NCBI GenBank assembly: GCA_944386285.1
Contig: CALXAM010000043.1
Location: forward strand, 1 to 64,000
Reading direction: 5' to 3'
Source of the DNA: an uncultured Clostridia bacterium
GTDB taxonomy: Bacteria > Bacillota > Clostridia > Oscillospirales > Ruminococcaceae
DNA: 64,000 bases
Shown here: piece after piece, positions 7,698-15,769 of the stretch
Numbering within the stretch: the first letter of the stretch is position 1
Layout: each line of letters begins with the position of its first letter
Notes under the pieces: model-generated
The model's database searches: none
Told to the model about the DNA's origin: nothing
The model's input: the letters and a program-made list of their open reading frames with translations, nothing else
Program-made: the position numbers and the translations under genes

Positions 7698-9641
7698 ATG
7701 GCAGAAAAATTTTATATTACAACGGCTATTGCGTACACATCGCAAAAGCCGCACATCGGCAACACCTATGAAGCGGTGCTGACCGACGCAATCGCACGTT
7801 ATCACCGCTTAAAAGGCGATGACACCTACTTTTTAACCGGTACCGATGAGCATGGCCAGAAAATCGAAGACTGCGCAAAAGCGGCAAATATCACACCGCA
7901 GGCGTATGTCGACAATGTGGCTGGTCAGATTCGCTCCATCTGGGACAAAATGAACACTTCCTATGACCAGTTCATCCGTACAACCAACCCAAACCACGAA
8001 CGCGTTGTGCAGAAAATTTTCAAAAAGCTCTATGAGCAGGGCGACATCTACAAAGGAAAATATGAAGGTTGGTACTGCAAACCGTGTGAGTCCTTCTTTA
8101 CACAGACACAGCTTGTAGACGGCAAATGTCCGGACTGCGGCCGCCCGGTCGAAAAAATGTCGGAGGAAGCATACTTTTTCCGCATGAGCAAATATCAAGA
8201 CCGCCTGATGCAGTATATCGAAGACCATCCGGACTTCATTCAGCCGGAATCCCGCAAACGTGAAATGGTCAACAACTTCTTAAAACCGGGACTTCAGGAT
8301 CTGTGTGTTTCCCGTACCTCGTTCTCATGGGGTGTTCCGGTTGACTTTGATCCAAAACACGTCGTCTATGTCTGGATCGACGCACTGTCGAACTATATCA
8401 CCGCACTCGGTTATGATCCGGACGGCTCGAGCGAGCAGTTTAACCATTATTGGCCGGCAGATGTTCATGTCATCGGTAAGGACATTCTCCGTTTCCACAC
8501 AATCTATTGGCCGATCATGCTGATGGCGCTCGATCTTCCGCTGCCGAAAAAAGTGTTCGGTCATCCGTGGATGCTGTTCGGCAAAGATAAAATGAGTAAA
8601 TCACGCGGCAACGTCATCTATGCGGACGAGCTTGCTGATCAGTTCAGTGTCGATGCAGTCCGCTACTATATGCTGAGCGAAATGCCATACGGCCAGGACG
8701 GCGCCATCACTTATGAAACCGTAATCGCACGTTATAACGCTGACCTTGCAAATACACTCGGCAACCTCGTCAACCGCACCATTTCGATGTGCCACAAATA
8801 CTTCGACGGCGCACTTGCACCAGCTTGCCCGCAGGGTGAAATCGATGAAGATCTCGTGTCCTACTGCAAAAACACTTTTGCAAGCTACTGTGCAAACATG
8901 GACAGCCTGCATCTGGCAGACGCATTGTCAAACGCAATGGATTTAGCGCGCCGTGCAAACAAATACATTGACGAAACCACACCGTGGACACTCGCAAAAG
9001 ATGAGGCAAACAAAGACCGCCTGATGAACGTCATGGCAATGCTTGTGGAAACGATTCGTTACATCGGCGTCATGCTCCGTCCGTTTATGCCGGAAACTGC
9101 CGACAAAATCTTTGCACAGCTCAACACAGAAGCCGTCTCCTTTGAAAGCCTCTCTACATTTGGTGCAAACGGCATCGTGAACGTCGGTACCGCTTCCCCG
9201 CTGTTTGCCCGCATCGACGAAAAGAAAAAACTTGAGGAGCTTGAAGCATTTGTTGCAGCTCGTGCGGCAAAAGCACAGAAAGAGGCTGAGAAAGCAGAAG
9301 AAAAACCGGAAGGCGTTGCACTCATCGGCATTGACGACTTTGCAAAAGTCGAACTGCGCGTTGTACAGATTCTCTCCTGCGAAAAGGTGAAAAAATCGGA
9401 TAAGCTGTACCGCATCATGGTCAACGACGGCGAGAAAGAGCGTCAGATCGTCAGCGGAATTGCCGCATGGTACAAAGAGGAAGATTTGATCGGCAAAAAG
9501 GTCATTCTCGTTGCAAACCTGAAACCGGCAAAACTGCGCGGTGTCGAGAGCAACGGCATGCTGCTCGCTGCCGATCAGGGCGATCGTGCTGTTGTGCTGT
9601 TCGTCGACGATGCAGTTGACTGCGGCGCACACATCCACTGA
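7698..9641 (+). CDS. metG: Methionyl-tRNA synthetase
   Basis: Charges tRNA-Met with methionine for initiation and elongation. The 647-residue protein has the HIGN signature at residues 19-22, a CxxC...CxxC zinc knuckle (CKPCESF ... CPDCG) near residues 130-150, and KMSKS at 298-302. An anticodon-binding helical domain follows. After a charged linker comes a C-terminal tRNA-binding OB domain (IGIDDFAKVELRV onward, about residues 545-647). The ATG at 7698 follows GGAGG by eight bases; the open frame upstream belongs to the T-box. It is cotranscribed with tatD. Confidence 0.97.
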   Translation: MAEKFYITTAIAYTSQKPHIGNTYEAVLTDAIARYHRLKGDDTYFLTGTDEHGQKIEDCAKAANITPQAYVDNVAGQIRSIWDKMNTSYDQFIRTTNPNHERVVQKIFKKLYEQGDIYKGKYEGWYCKPCESFFTQTQLVDGKCPDCGRPVEKMSEEAYFFRMSKYQDRLMQYIEDHPDFIQPESRKREMVNNFLKPGLQDLCVSRTSFSWGVPVDFDPKHVVYVWIDALSNYITALGYDPDGSSEQFNHYWPADVHVIGKDILRFHTIYWPIMLMALDLPLPKKVFGHPWMLFGKDKMSKSRGNVIYADELADQFSVDAVRYYMLSEMPYGQDGAITYETVIARYNADLANTLGNLVNRTISMCHKYFDGALAPACPQGEIDEDLVSYCKNTFASYCANMDSLHLADALSNAMDLARRANKYIDETTPWTLAKDEANKDRLMNVMAMLVETIRYIGVMLRPFMPETADKIFAQLNTEAVSFESLSTFGANGIVNVGTASPLFARIDEKKKLEELEAFVAARAAKAQKEAEKAEEKPEGVALIGIDDFAKVELRVVQILSCEKVKKSDKLYRIMVNDGEKERQIVSGIAAWYKEEDLIGKKVILVANLKPAKLRGVESNGMLLAADQGDRAVVLFVDDAVDCGAHIH

Positions 9642-9654
9642 TTAGGAGGACACA

Positions 9655-10425
9655 ATGGTTTCGGGTATTTTTGATTCCCATGCACATTATGACGATGAAC
9701 GGTTCCGCGATGATCTGCCCGATGTGCTCTCGCATCTCACGCAAAACGGTGTGTGTGCAGTGCTCAATGTCGGATGCGATGAGCAGAGCAGTTTATCAAC
9801 CGTTTCGCTCGCAAAACAGATTCCATGGTTTTATGCAGCAGTTGGCATCCATCCGCACGCGGCGGACGAACTGAGCGAACACTGGATGGATACGCTGATG
9901 CCGCTGTTTTCCGAAGAAAAAGTGGTGGCACTCGGCGAAATCGGGCTTGACTATCACTGGGATACACCCGATAGAGAAAGTCAGCGCGTCTTGTTTGAAG
10001 CACAGCTTCAGCTGGCACAGCAAGTAAATCTACCGGTGATTATTCACTCGCGGGACGCCTGCGCCGACACGATGGCGCTTCTGCACAAATACAATCCGCG
10101 CGGCGTTGTCCACTGCTTTTCGGGTTCTGCCGAAACGGCAAAGGAAGTCGTGAACATGGGGATGTATGTGGGATTTACCGGTGTTGTGACGTTCCCGAAC
10201 GCACGCAAAACGCTCGAGGCGGTGCGCACCGTTCCTATGGAGCGGCTGCTTTTGGAAACGGACTGCCCGTATATGGCGCCGGTACCATTTCGCGGAAAGC
10301 GAACGACATCCGATATGATTCAGTATACCGCACAGGCAATCGCGGAACAAAAAGGACTTTCTTCACAGGAAGTCATTGATATTGCACGCGAAAACACCTG
10401 CCGGTTGTTTGGGATTTCACTGTAA
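9655..10425 (+). CDS. TatD family metal-dependent DNase
   Basis: A 256-residue TatD/YcfH-type hydrolase, in B. subtilis and E. coli linked to DNA repair or 3'-5' exonuclease activity. Metal-site motifs are IFDSHAHYD (residues 5-13), LGEIGLDYHWD, VIIHSRDA, VVHCFSG and LLETDCPYM. It starts 13 bases after metG behind AGGAGG, a common clostridial arrangement, and is under the same T-box control unless an internal promoter exists. A shared terminator follows at 10436. Confidence 0.92.
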   Translation: MVSGIFDSHAHYDDERFRDDLPDVLSHLTQNGVCAVLNVGCDEQSSLSTVSLAKQIPWFYAAVGIHPHAADELSEHWMDTLMPLFSEEKVVALGEIGLDYHWDTPDRESQRVLFEAQLQLAQQVNLPVIIHSRDACADTMALLHKYNPRGVVHCFSGSAETAKEVVNMGMYVGFTGVVTFPNARKTLEAVRTVPMERLLLETDCPYMAPVPFRGKRTTSDMIQYTAQAIAEQKGLSSQEVIDIARENTCRLFGISL

Positions 10426-10435
10426 TAATATGAGT

Positions 10436-10469
10436 AAAAAAGAGGCTGTCATCAGACAGCCTCTTTTTT
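10436..10469. terminator. Bidirectional terminator, copy 1
   Basis: Arms GAGGCTGTC and GACAGCCTC with an ATCA loop are flanked by six A and six T. It serves metG-tatD on the plus strand and the XRE gene on the minus strand, whose stop codon lies in the T-run. The 32-base core is identical to the terminator at 12393-12424. Confidence 0.92.
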
Positions 10470-10737
10470 ATTTTGACAGCTCTTTTTTACAAGTGACTTT
10501 GTCTCTCTCCGCTTCCTGTTCAATATGTTTCACCAATTCATGCGGTGGTATTTCAAAAGCGTTGGCAATCCGCCATATCGTTTCAAAATTCGGCTGTTTT
10601 GTTCCTGTTTCAATCATCGCTAAATGACTTCGTGCAATTCCAACAAGGCCACTAAAAACTTCTTGTGACAACTTCTTTTTCTTTCGCAAGCGCCGTACAA
10701 CAACACCGACTGAACGCTTATTAAATTCTATCATCAT
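10468..10737 (-). CDS. XRE family helix-turn-helix regulator
   Basis: An 89-residue single-domain Cro/C1-type DNA-binding protein. The HTH covers about residues 12-66 (RRLRKKKKLSQEVFSGL, then HLAMIETGTKQPNFETI), followed by a short charged tail ending CKKELSK. The ATG at 10737 follows AAGGA by seven bases; the frame continues upstream to 10800 without a ribosome site. It is divergent from the DUF4234/SHOCT membrane gene, and the intervening repeats at 10781-10831 are the likely operator. A role as local repressor is inferred from this layout. Confidence 0.88.
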   Translation of the reverse strand: MMIEFNKRSVGVVVRRLRKKKKLSQEVFSGLVGIARSHLAMIETGTKQPNFETIWRIANAFEIPPHELVKHIEQEAERDKVTCKKELSK

Positions 10738-10780
10738 AGACACATCCTTTGATATAAGGTAACAAACAATCACCTTTTTA

Positions 10781-10831
10781 TTGTCTGCGATAATAGACAA
10801 AACATAAATTGTATGCTATAATAGACAAAAA
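10781..10831. promoter_or_regulatory. Operator repeats and extended -10 promoter between XRE and membrane gene
   Basis: A palindrome TTGTCT-N8-AGACAA occupies 10781-10800. The half-site ATAATAGACAAAA recurs at 10789-10801 and 10819-10831 (shared core ATAATAGACAAAA). The second copy overlaps the plus-strand extended -10 TGCTATAAT (10814-10822) that should drive the membrane gene. A repressor bound here would block that promoter. Confidence 0.55.
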
Positions 10832-10885
10832 TCAGCCGGCATATCTTTTCTTTTATTCAAAAATCAATTTATTGGAGGTAAAACT

Positions 10886-10906
10886 ATGAAAATATTTTTC
10901 TTGTAG
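10886..10906 (+). other. Possible six-codon leader ORF
   Basis: ATG at 10886 opens a six-codon frame (MKIFFL, then TAG) with an excellent GGAGG seven bases upstream. It lies in the 5' leader of the membrane gene at 10976. It could be a leader peptide, or the remnant of a slightly longer ORF: removing one T from the T5 run would open the frame to a TAATG overlap with the next gene. It is too short for any coding statistic. Confidence 0.2.
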
Positions 10907-10975
10907 GTCTTTACTCTTTCATGAAGTAAACAAAACAATAATAGCAAGCATCATTTATTGTGAGGAGGAAATGTA

Positions 10976-12340
10976 ATGGAAAAACAGAAAAAATCATTAT
11001 TTTTAATTTCAGGCATTCTATTCATTATTACTTGCATCAATCAATTATGGAGAATTTCTATCCATTCGCGTGCAGATTTTCTGGATGCCTTAATGTTACT
11101 TTCTATTGGCTTCATAACTGTTGTACTGTTCATGAAACGCAAAGACAAGTTATTAGGCATTGCACTCGGCATAAACGCAATCACAGCCTTTATATATCAT
11201 TTGTCTTCTTTAAGTGGCTATTTTATTAGATACGGAAACTTTCATTTGTTTAATTTTTTTACAGAGGATCTCTTTTCATTAAGTTCCTTTTTAGCTCTTT
11301 TTTTAAAGATTTTAATTCCTGCCTTATTGTGCATTCTTATCTTTTTTGAAAAGAAACTATCCTCAGTAAAAAATACGATTGCGCTTGTATGTGCATATTT
11401 GCCTGTTGTTTTAATTTTTGCAACGGTCATAAGGAACTCCTATTATTTAAAAGAAGAATACTACAGCTGGCATGGCTATGTTTTTTTAGGAGAATCCGGA
11501 TATCTCGCTTTATTCTTTCGGTTTATCAGTATCGCAGTAACAGCATTCGCCTTTATCTGCATTTCTTCACTCTTTACAAATAATATTCAAAATGAAAAGT
11601 CTGATAAACAAAATAGAATTGGCACAATCGGTTTTATTGCCTTGCCAACAGGAACACTACTAGGATTTTTGATTGCTTTTATATCCAATCTTATCTATGG
11701 AGGAGTTCAATTTTTTGACGGATTCTTTTTAATAAGCATTTTATGGATAATTGTCATTGCTCTGGTTCTTGCAGGTATATGTCTTTCACCTCTTGCAATT
11801 CTATACGCAACAAAACCATATATCACAAATGAGAATGAAGTCGCTACAAACTATATTCCCACAGACGGTTATATTAGTCTGAGCAAACATATCGTTTTAT
11901 GCTTATTCACATTTGGCTTTTGGAATTGGTTTTGGACATACCGAACAACTGCTTTCCTAAACAGAACGCCAAACGCAGAACAATATCAGCCTACCTCAGC
12001 ACTCTTGTTATGCATGTTTGTTCCTTTTTATTCAATTTATTGGTATTATAAGAATGGAGAACGCGTCGATACGCTATCGCAATTAAAAAATCTGAATCAA
12101 TCGAATACCGCAACAATGTGTTTGATTTTAAGTATTTTTATTCCAATTGTTGCGTGCATTCTGATGCAGGACAGAATTAACAATCTGTGCTCTACAAAAG
12201 TATCTGCGGACAAAATTCCTGCTCCCCAGCAGGAAGAAAAGCAATTAGAAAATATCAAACGGCTAAAAGAACTGCTTGATGCTGATATCATCACACAAGA
12301 AGAATTTGAAGCAAAGAAAAAACAATTGTTAGGCTTATAG
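10976..12340 (+). CDS. Multipass membrane protein with DUF4234 and SHOCT domains
   Basis: A 454-residue protein. Eight or so hydrophobic segments fill residues 8-285. A DUF4234-type segment follows (SLSKHIVLCLFTFGFWNWFW ... PFYSIYWYYKNGERVD, about residues 300-365). The C-terminal 32 residues (LKELLDADIITQEEFEAKKK) form a SHOCT motif. SHOCT and DUF4234 recur in membrane-associated proteins of unknown function. GAGGAGG precedes the start. The base composition is AT-richer than its neighbours (many ATA, TTT and AAA codons), consistent with accessory origin. The XRE gene and operator beside it suggest regulated expression. Confidence 0.75.
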   Translation: MEKQKKSLFLISGILFIITCINQLWRISIHSRADFLDALMLLSIGFITVVLFMKRKDKLLGIALGINAITAFIYHLSSLSGYFIRYGNFHLFNFFTEDLFSLSSFLALFLKILIPALLCILIFFEKKLSSVKNTIALVCAYLPVVLIFATVIRNSYYLKEEYYSWHGYVFLGESGYLALFFRFISIAVTAFAFICISSLFTNNIQNEKSDKQNRIGTIGFIALPTGTLLGFLIAFISNLIYGGVQFFDGFFLISILWIIVIALVLAGICLSPLAILYATKPYITNENEVATNYIPTDGYISLSKHIVLCLFTFGFWNWFWTYRTTAFLNRTPNAEQYQPTSALLLCMFVPFYSIYWYYKNGERVDTLSQLKNLNQSNTATMCLILSIFIPIVACILMQDRINNLCSTKVSADKIPAPQQEEKQLENIKRLKELLDADIITQEEFEAKKKQLLGL

Positions 12341-12392
12341 TTATAAAAATATTTAGTCGTTATCAGATTATTTGATAACTTCATTGTTTCAT

Positions 12393-12424
12393 AAAAAGAG
12401 GCTGTCATCAGACAGCCTCTTTTT
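12393..12424. terminator. Bidirectional terminator, copy 2
   Basis: The same 32-base core as the terminator at 10436 (arms GAGGCTGTC / GACAGCCTC, A5 and T5 flanks). It lies between the convergent genes ending at 12340 and 12423, and the latter's stop codon is in the T-run. Confidence 0.9.
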
Positions 12425-12779
12425 ATGCTATTTGAGGTGGTTCCTTTTCTTTTATAATTTTTACGATATTATAAATTTGATACGGAATATAAAGTGCTAA
12501 GCCGGCATAGAAAATACAGGCGAACGTAACGGGCCAAAGAATGGCAGAGACAATTTTAAACGGAAGCGATCTCTTTTTGAAAAATATCACAGCGAGAATG
12601 ACAGACGAAAAAATCATACTAAATCCAATTCCGCCCAATAATCCCCAGTAACAAAATGAAGCCAATTTATTTTCAAACATCAGCAATCCAATACTTCCGA
12701 TCGCACCATAAATGAAAAATGCGGAAATCAGCACACACAGTGTGGTAATCAGATATGCGATTCGATTTTTCCTCGACAT
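12423..12779 (-). CDS. Small four-helix membrane protein, unknown function
   Basis: A 118-residue hydrophobic protein with four predicted transmembrane segments (about residues 8-30, 41-63, 66-76 and 80-103) and a charged C terminus (VKIIKEKEPPQIA). I do not recognise the family. GAGGG lies six bases before the ATG. It stands alone between two terminators, next to the XRE/SHOCT island, and may be part of it. Confidence 0.65.
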   Translation of the reverse strand: MSRKNRIAYLITTLCVLISAFFIYGAIGSIGLLMFENKLASFCYWGLLGGIGFSMIFSSVILAVIFFKKRSLPFKIVSAILWPVTFACIFYAGLALYIPYQIYNIVKIIKEKEPPQIA

Positions 12780-12859
12780 CTTGATCCCTCTTTTATGATT
12801 TTTTCATCTTAAGCATAACAGATTTTTCTGTCTATGACAATCTATTTTTCAAAGAAACA

Positions 12860-12904
12860 AAAATCCCGCTCCGTTTCCAAAAGGAAACCTGAGCGGGATT
12901 TTTC
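12860..12904 (-). terminator. Terminator of the rubrerythrin operon
   Basis: The arms AAATCCCGCTC and GAGCGGGATTT enclose an inner stem GTTTCC/GGAAAC with an AAAA loop. T-rich sequence follows on both strands. It lies nine bases beyond the stop of the 12913-13239 gene. Confidence 0.9.
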
Positions 12905-12912
12905 AGATCAGT

Positions 12913-13239
12913 TTATTCAGATAAGAATGTAATGGATGCGTCTTTTTTGAGTGCCAATCCGCATTCCGCTTCCACACATTTTGCGATTCCCGCAAGCACC
13001 GGACAAGAGCAGTGCCCCGGAAAATGCTCGGAGGCGTATTCGTACAGCGGACCGGTTCCCGGCTTGCCTAAGCAGAGCGCATACGCATCAAATGTGTTTC
13101 CGATTGTCTCCATCATCTGTTTGACAGCTGTACAGCCGGACGTCACAGTGAGTGTCACATCCTGCATGTCTTCATCAGCCACTGCCGTCACCATCGTGGG
13201 CAGTCCGCACACACCCGGATCAATCTTGACCTTGGTCAT
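12913..13239 (-). CDS. Small Cys-rich protein (DUF6951-like)
   Basis: A 108-residue soluble protein with seven Cys (residues 11, 36, 56, 77, 79, 88 and 93), including a CSC pair. It opens with a PGVCG motif like the clostridial DUF6951 group. The Cys pattern suggests metal or Fe-S binding or a redox role. Its ATG overlaps the rubrerythrin stop (TAATG) with no ribosome site of its own, so its translation depends on that gene. A function with rubrerythrin in oxidative stress is inferred from this coupling. Confidence 0.65.
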   Translation of the reverse strand: MTKVKIDPGVCGLPTMVTAVADEDMQDVTLTVTSGCTAVKQMMETIGNTFDAYALCLGKPGTGPLYEYASEHFPGHCSCPVLAGIAKCVEAECGLALKKDASITFLSE

Positions 13240-13784
13240 TATTTGCCGAAGTAACGAGCGAGCAGACCTGCAAATGCTTTGCCGTGACGAGCTTCGTCGC
13301 GAGCCATCTCGTGAACAGTGTCATGGATTGCATCGAGATTTGCAGCTTTTGCGCGTTTTGCAAGATCAAATTTGCCTGCGGTTGCGCCGTTTTCAGCTTC
13401 TACGCGCATCTCAAGGTTTTTCTTTGTAGAATCGGTAACAACTTCGCCTAAAAGCTCTGCAAATTTTGCAGCGTGCTCAGCCTCTTCATAAGCTGCTTTC
13501 TCCCAGTACAGACCGATTTCCGGATAACCCTCTCTGTGTGCAACTCTTGCCATTGCGAGATACATACCAACCTCGGTGCACTCGCCCTGGAAGTTTGCGC
13601 GCAGATCAGCGATGATGTCTTCGCTGACGCCCTGTGCAACGCCTACAACGTGCTCAGCTGCCCAAGTCATTTCGCCAGCCTGCTCTGTGAATTTCGAAGC
13701 CGGTGCTTTGCACTGCGGACATGCTGCCGGTGGCTCGTCGCCTTCATGAACGTATCCGCAAACCTGACATACCCATTTTTTCAT
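13239..13784 (-). CDS. Reverse rubrerythrin (rubredoxin domain first)
   Basis: An NADH-dependent peroxidase-type oxygen and peroxide detoxification protein of anaerobes. The 181-residue protein begins with a rubredoxin-like CQVCGY ... CPQC iron site (about residues 5-26). The four-helix di-iron domain follows with glutamate/His motifs [27 protein letters not shown] and [13 protein letters not shown]. The iron domain comes first, the reverse of classical rubrerythrin. The ATG at 13784 follows GGAGG by eight bases. Transcription comes from the symmetric promoter at 13843-13881. Confidence 0.92.
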   Translation of the reverse strand: MKKWVCQVCGYVHEGDEPPAACPQCKAPASKFTEQAGEMTWAAEHVVGVAQGVSEDIIADLRANFQGECTEVGMYLAMARVAHREGYPEIGLYWEKAAYEEAEHAAKFAELLGEVVTDSTKKNLEMRVEAENGATAGKFDLAKRAKAANLDAIHDTVHEMARDEARHGKAFAGLLARYFGK

Positions 13785-13842
13785 AATTATTTCCTCCATC
13801 ATTTTCATGTATTATTTGTTTGTTTTTCGGTTCTGTTTTGAC

Positions 13843-13881
13843 CTTGACTTAATTATACCTCGTTAGTATAATTAAGTCAAG
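13843..13881. promoter_or_regulatory. Mirror-symmetric overlapping promoter/operator
   Basis: A perfect inverted repeat: CTTGACTTAATTATAC at 13843-13858 and its exact reverse complement at 13866-13881, with a 7-base centre. Each strand therefore carries TTGACT-N17-TATAAT (plus strand 13844-13849 and 13867-13872; minus strand the mirror image). The minus-strand promoter is preceded by an A-tract (complement of T7 at 13884-13890) resembling an UP element and drives rubrerythrin. On the plus strand the T-run also makes it look like a terminator, but nothing upstream needs one. Confidence 0.75.
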
Positions 13882-13898
13882 TCTTTTTTTCAGAAAAT

Positions 13899-13928
13899 TT
13901 GTAAACAGATTATGTTTTGTGCTACAAT
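13899..13928 (+). promoter_or_regulatory. Second promoter for the B12 radical SAM gene
   Basis: TTGTAA and TACAAT are separated by 18 bases, with a TGC extended -10, about 29 bases before the ATG at 13957. Confidence 0.55.
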
Positions 13929-13956
13929 AGGTCTATCAAGAAAAAAGGAGACGCTC

Positions 13957-15681
13957 ATGAACATTCTGCTTGTTGGAATCAACACCAAATATATTCACAC
14001 CAATCTTGCGATTCGCATTCTTAAATACTATGCTACACCCCGGTGCAATAGTCAAATCGAAACGGCTGAATATACGATCAATCAATATACGGATGATATT
14101 CTGCGTGATATTTATTTAAAAAAGCCGGACATGATCGGTTTTTCGTGCTACCTGTGGAACATCACATTTGTTCAGATTTTAATGGATGCCATCAAAAAAG
14201 TCCTCCCGAACTGTATTCTATTTGTTGGCGGACCGGAAACAAGTTTTGACAGCGCGGACGTTCTTGCGCGCACTAAGGCTGATTTTGTCATCCGCGGTGA
14301 GGGTGAAATTCCTTTTACGCAAACAGTCCTTGCACTCGAACAATCGCAAACACTCGAAGCAGTTCGTGGGATTACATGGCGCAAACTGACGGGTGAAATC
14401 ATCGAAAACCCCGATCCTACTGCACCGATTGATATGGCGGATGTGCCGTTTGTCTATACGAAAGAAGAACTGCCTGCCCACCAGATTGTCTATTATGAAG
14501 CAACACGCGGCTGTCCGTTTTCATGCCAATACTGCCTCTCCGGGCATAACAGCCGCGTGCGCTTTCGCCCGCTCACACAGGTCTATCAAGATCTCTCGTT
14601 CTTCCTCTCCGAGAACGTACCGCAGGTCAAATTTGTCGACCGAACATTTAACTGCAATCGCGAATATGCCATGGCAATCTGGACATATCTGCGCGAGCAC
14701 GACAACGGTGTCACCAACTTTCATTTCGAAATGGCCGCTGAACTGATTGACGAAGAGATGATCCGCTGGCTTTCAGATGTGCGTCCGGGACTGTTTCAGT
14801 TTGAAATCGGCGTACAATCAACAAATCCTGAAACACTCAAAGCAGTAAAGCGTATCACGCTTCCTGATAAGCTCACACCGGTTATCACCGCATTAAAACA
14901 GCCGCAAAATATTCATCTACACCTTGATTTGATCGCAGGGCTACCGTTTGAGGGATATGATCGCTTCAAAGAGTCGTTCAACTACGTCTACAGCCTTTCT
15001 CCCGACCAGCTTCAGCTTGGATTTTTAAAACTGTTAAAGGGCTCGGGACTCTATCAAGATCGTGAAAAATATGGTCTTGTCTGCCGCAGTGACGCGCCAT
15101 ATGAAATTCTGTGTACGCCGTGGATTTCGTTTGATGAACTGCTGCGACTCAAACGAATTGCGGAGATGGTAGAACTTTATTACAATACAAGACGGTATCG
15201 TCAATCGCTTCAAGCACTGCTATCGCAGTTTGCAACACCCTTTGATTGTTTTGAAGCACTCGCCGATTTTTATGAGACAAACGGCTATCATTTTGCTCCT
15301 CATACAAAGCTTGAAAACTATACAATTCTATTTCGCTTTTATGAATCGATCGCACCCGAACGTGCCGAATGGTTCAGCTGGCTTCTTCGGTTCGATCTGT
15401 ACGCACACGAAAAAGCAAAAAAACTCCCCCCATTTATGGACGAGGGAAAAAAGGCAGAATACCACAGCCGAATCTATGCGTTTTTCGACGATCCACAGGC
15501 TCGTGCAGTTTATCTCCCGGAATATGAAGAAATGGACACACGACAGCTCATTCGCAGTGCACACATTGAAGTATTTCCATTCAACCCCTTTACTCATACG
15601 TTGGGAGACACTGCGATCCTATTTAATTATCGACGCCTGACATTTGATCATAATGCTTCTGCTGCGATTATTTCTCTTTAA
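13957..15681 (+). CDS. B12-binding radical SAM protein with DUF4080 C terminus
   Basis: A 574-residue protein. An N-terminal cobalamin-binding Rossmann domain (MNILLVGINTKYIH, then IGFSCYLWN and ILFVGGPETS) spans about residues 1-150. A radical SAM core follows with CPFSCQYC near residues 188-195, the [4Fe-4S] cluster motif. The C-terminal third resembles DUF4080. Such proteins do methylations or other radical chemistry on unknown substrates. The ATG at 13957 follows AAGGAG by six bases; the frame starts 15 codons earlier. It is divergent from the rubrerythrin operon. Confidence 0.88.
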   Translation: MNILLVGINTKYIHTNLAIRILKYYATPRCNSQIETAEYTINQYTDDILRDIYLKKPDMIGFSCYLWNITFVQILMDAIKKVLPNCILFVGGPETSFDSADVLARTKADFVIRGEGEIPFTQTVLALEQSQTLEAVRGITWRKLTGEIIENPDPTAPIDMADVPFVYTKEELPAHQIVYYEATRGCPFSCQYCLSGHNSRVRFRPLTQVYQDLSFFLSENVPQVKFVDRTFNCNREYAMAIWTYLREHDNGVTNFHFEMAAELIDEEMIRWLSDVRPGLFQFEIGVQSTNPETLKAVKRITLPDKLTPVITALKQPQNIHLHLDLIAGLPFEGYDRFKESFNYVYSLSPDQLQLGFLKLLKGSGLYQDREKYGLVCRSDAPYEILCTPWISFDELLRLKRIAEMVELYYNTRRYRQSLQALLSQFATPFDCFEALADFYETNGYHFAPHTKLENYTILFRFYESIAPERAEWFSWLLRFDLYAHEKAKKLPPFMDEGKKAEYHSRIYAFFDDPQARAVYLPEYEEMDTRQLIRSAHIEVFPFNPFTHTLGDTAILFNYRRLTFDHNASAAIISL

Positions 15682-15769
15682 AAATCATTTTTTATTGAAT
15701 AGAATGAACGAGGCATAATGGACGATTGTTACCGATTGCGCAGCAATTTTCACGTACGGAGGTGAATTC

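Noticed and set aside
8943-9638. 231-residue minus-strand frame
   Set aside because: Lies wholly inside metG on the other strand and shows no domain; a codon-usage shadow.
10436-12424. Island as an insertion sequence or integrated element
   Set aside because: No transposase, integrase or target duplication beyond the terminator copies is visible.
13843-13890. The rubrerythrin palindrome as a plain terminator
   Set aside because: It has a T-run on the plus strand, but no plus-strand gene lies upstream to terminate, and both arms hold consensus promoter elements.
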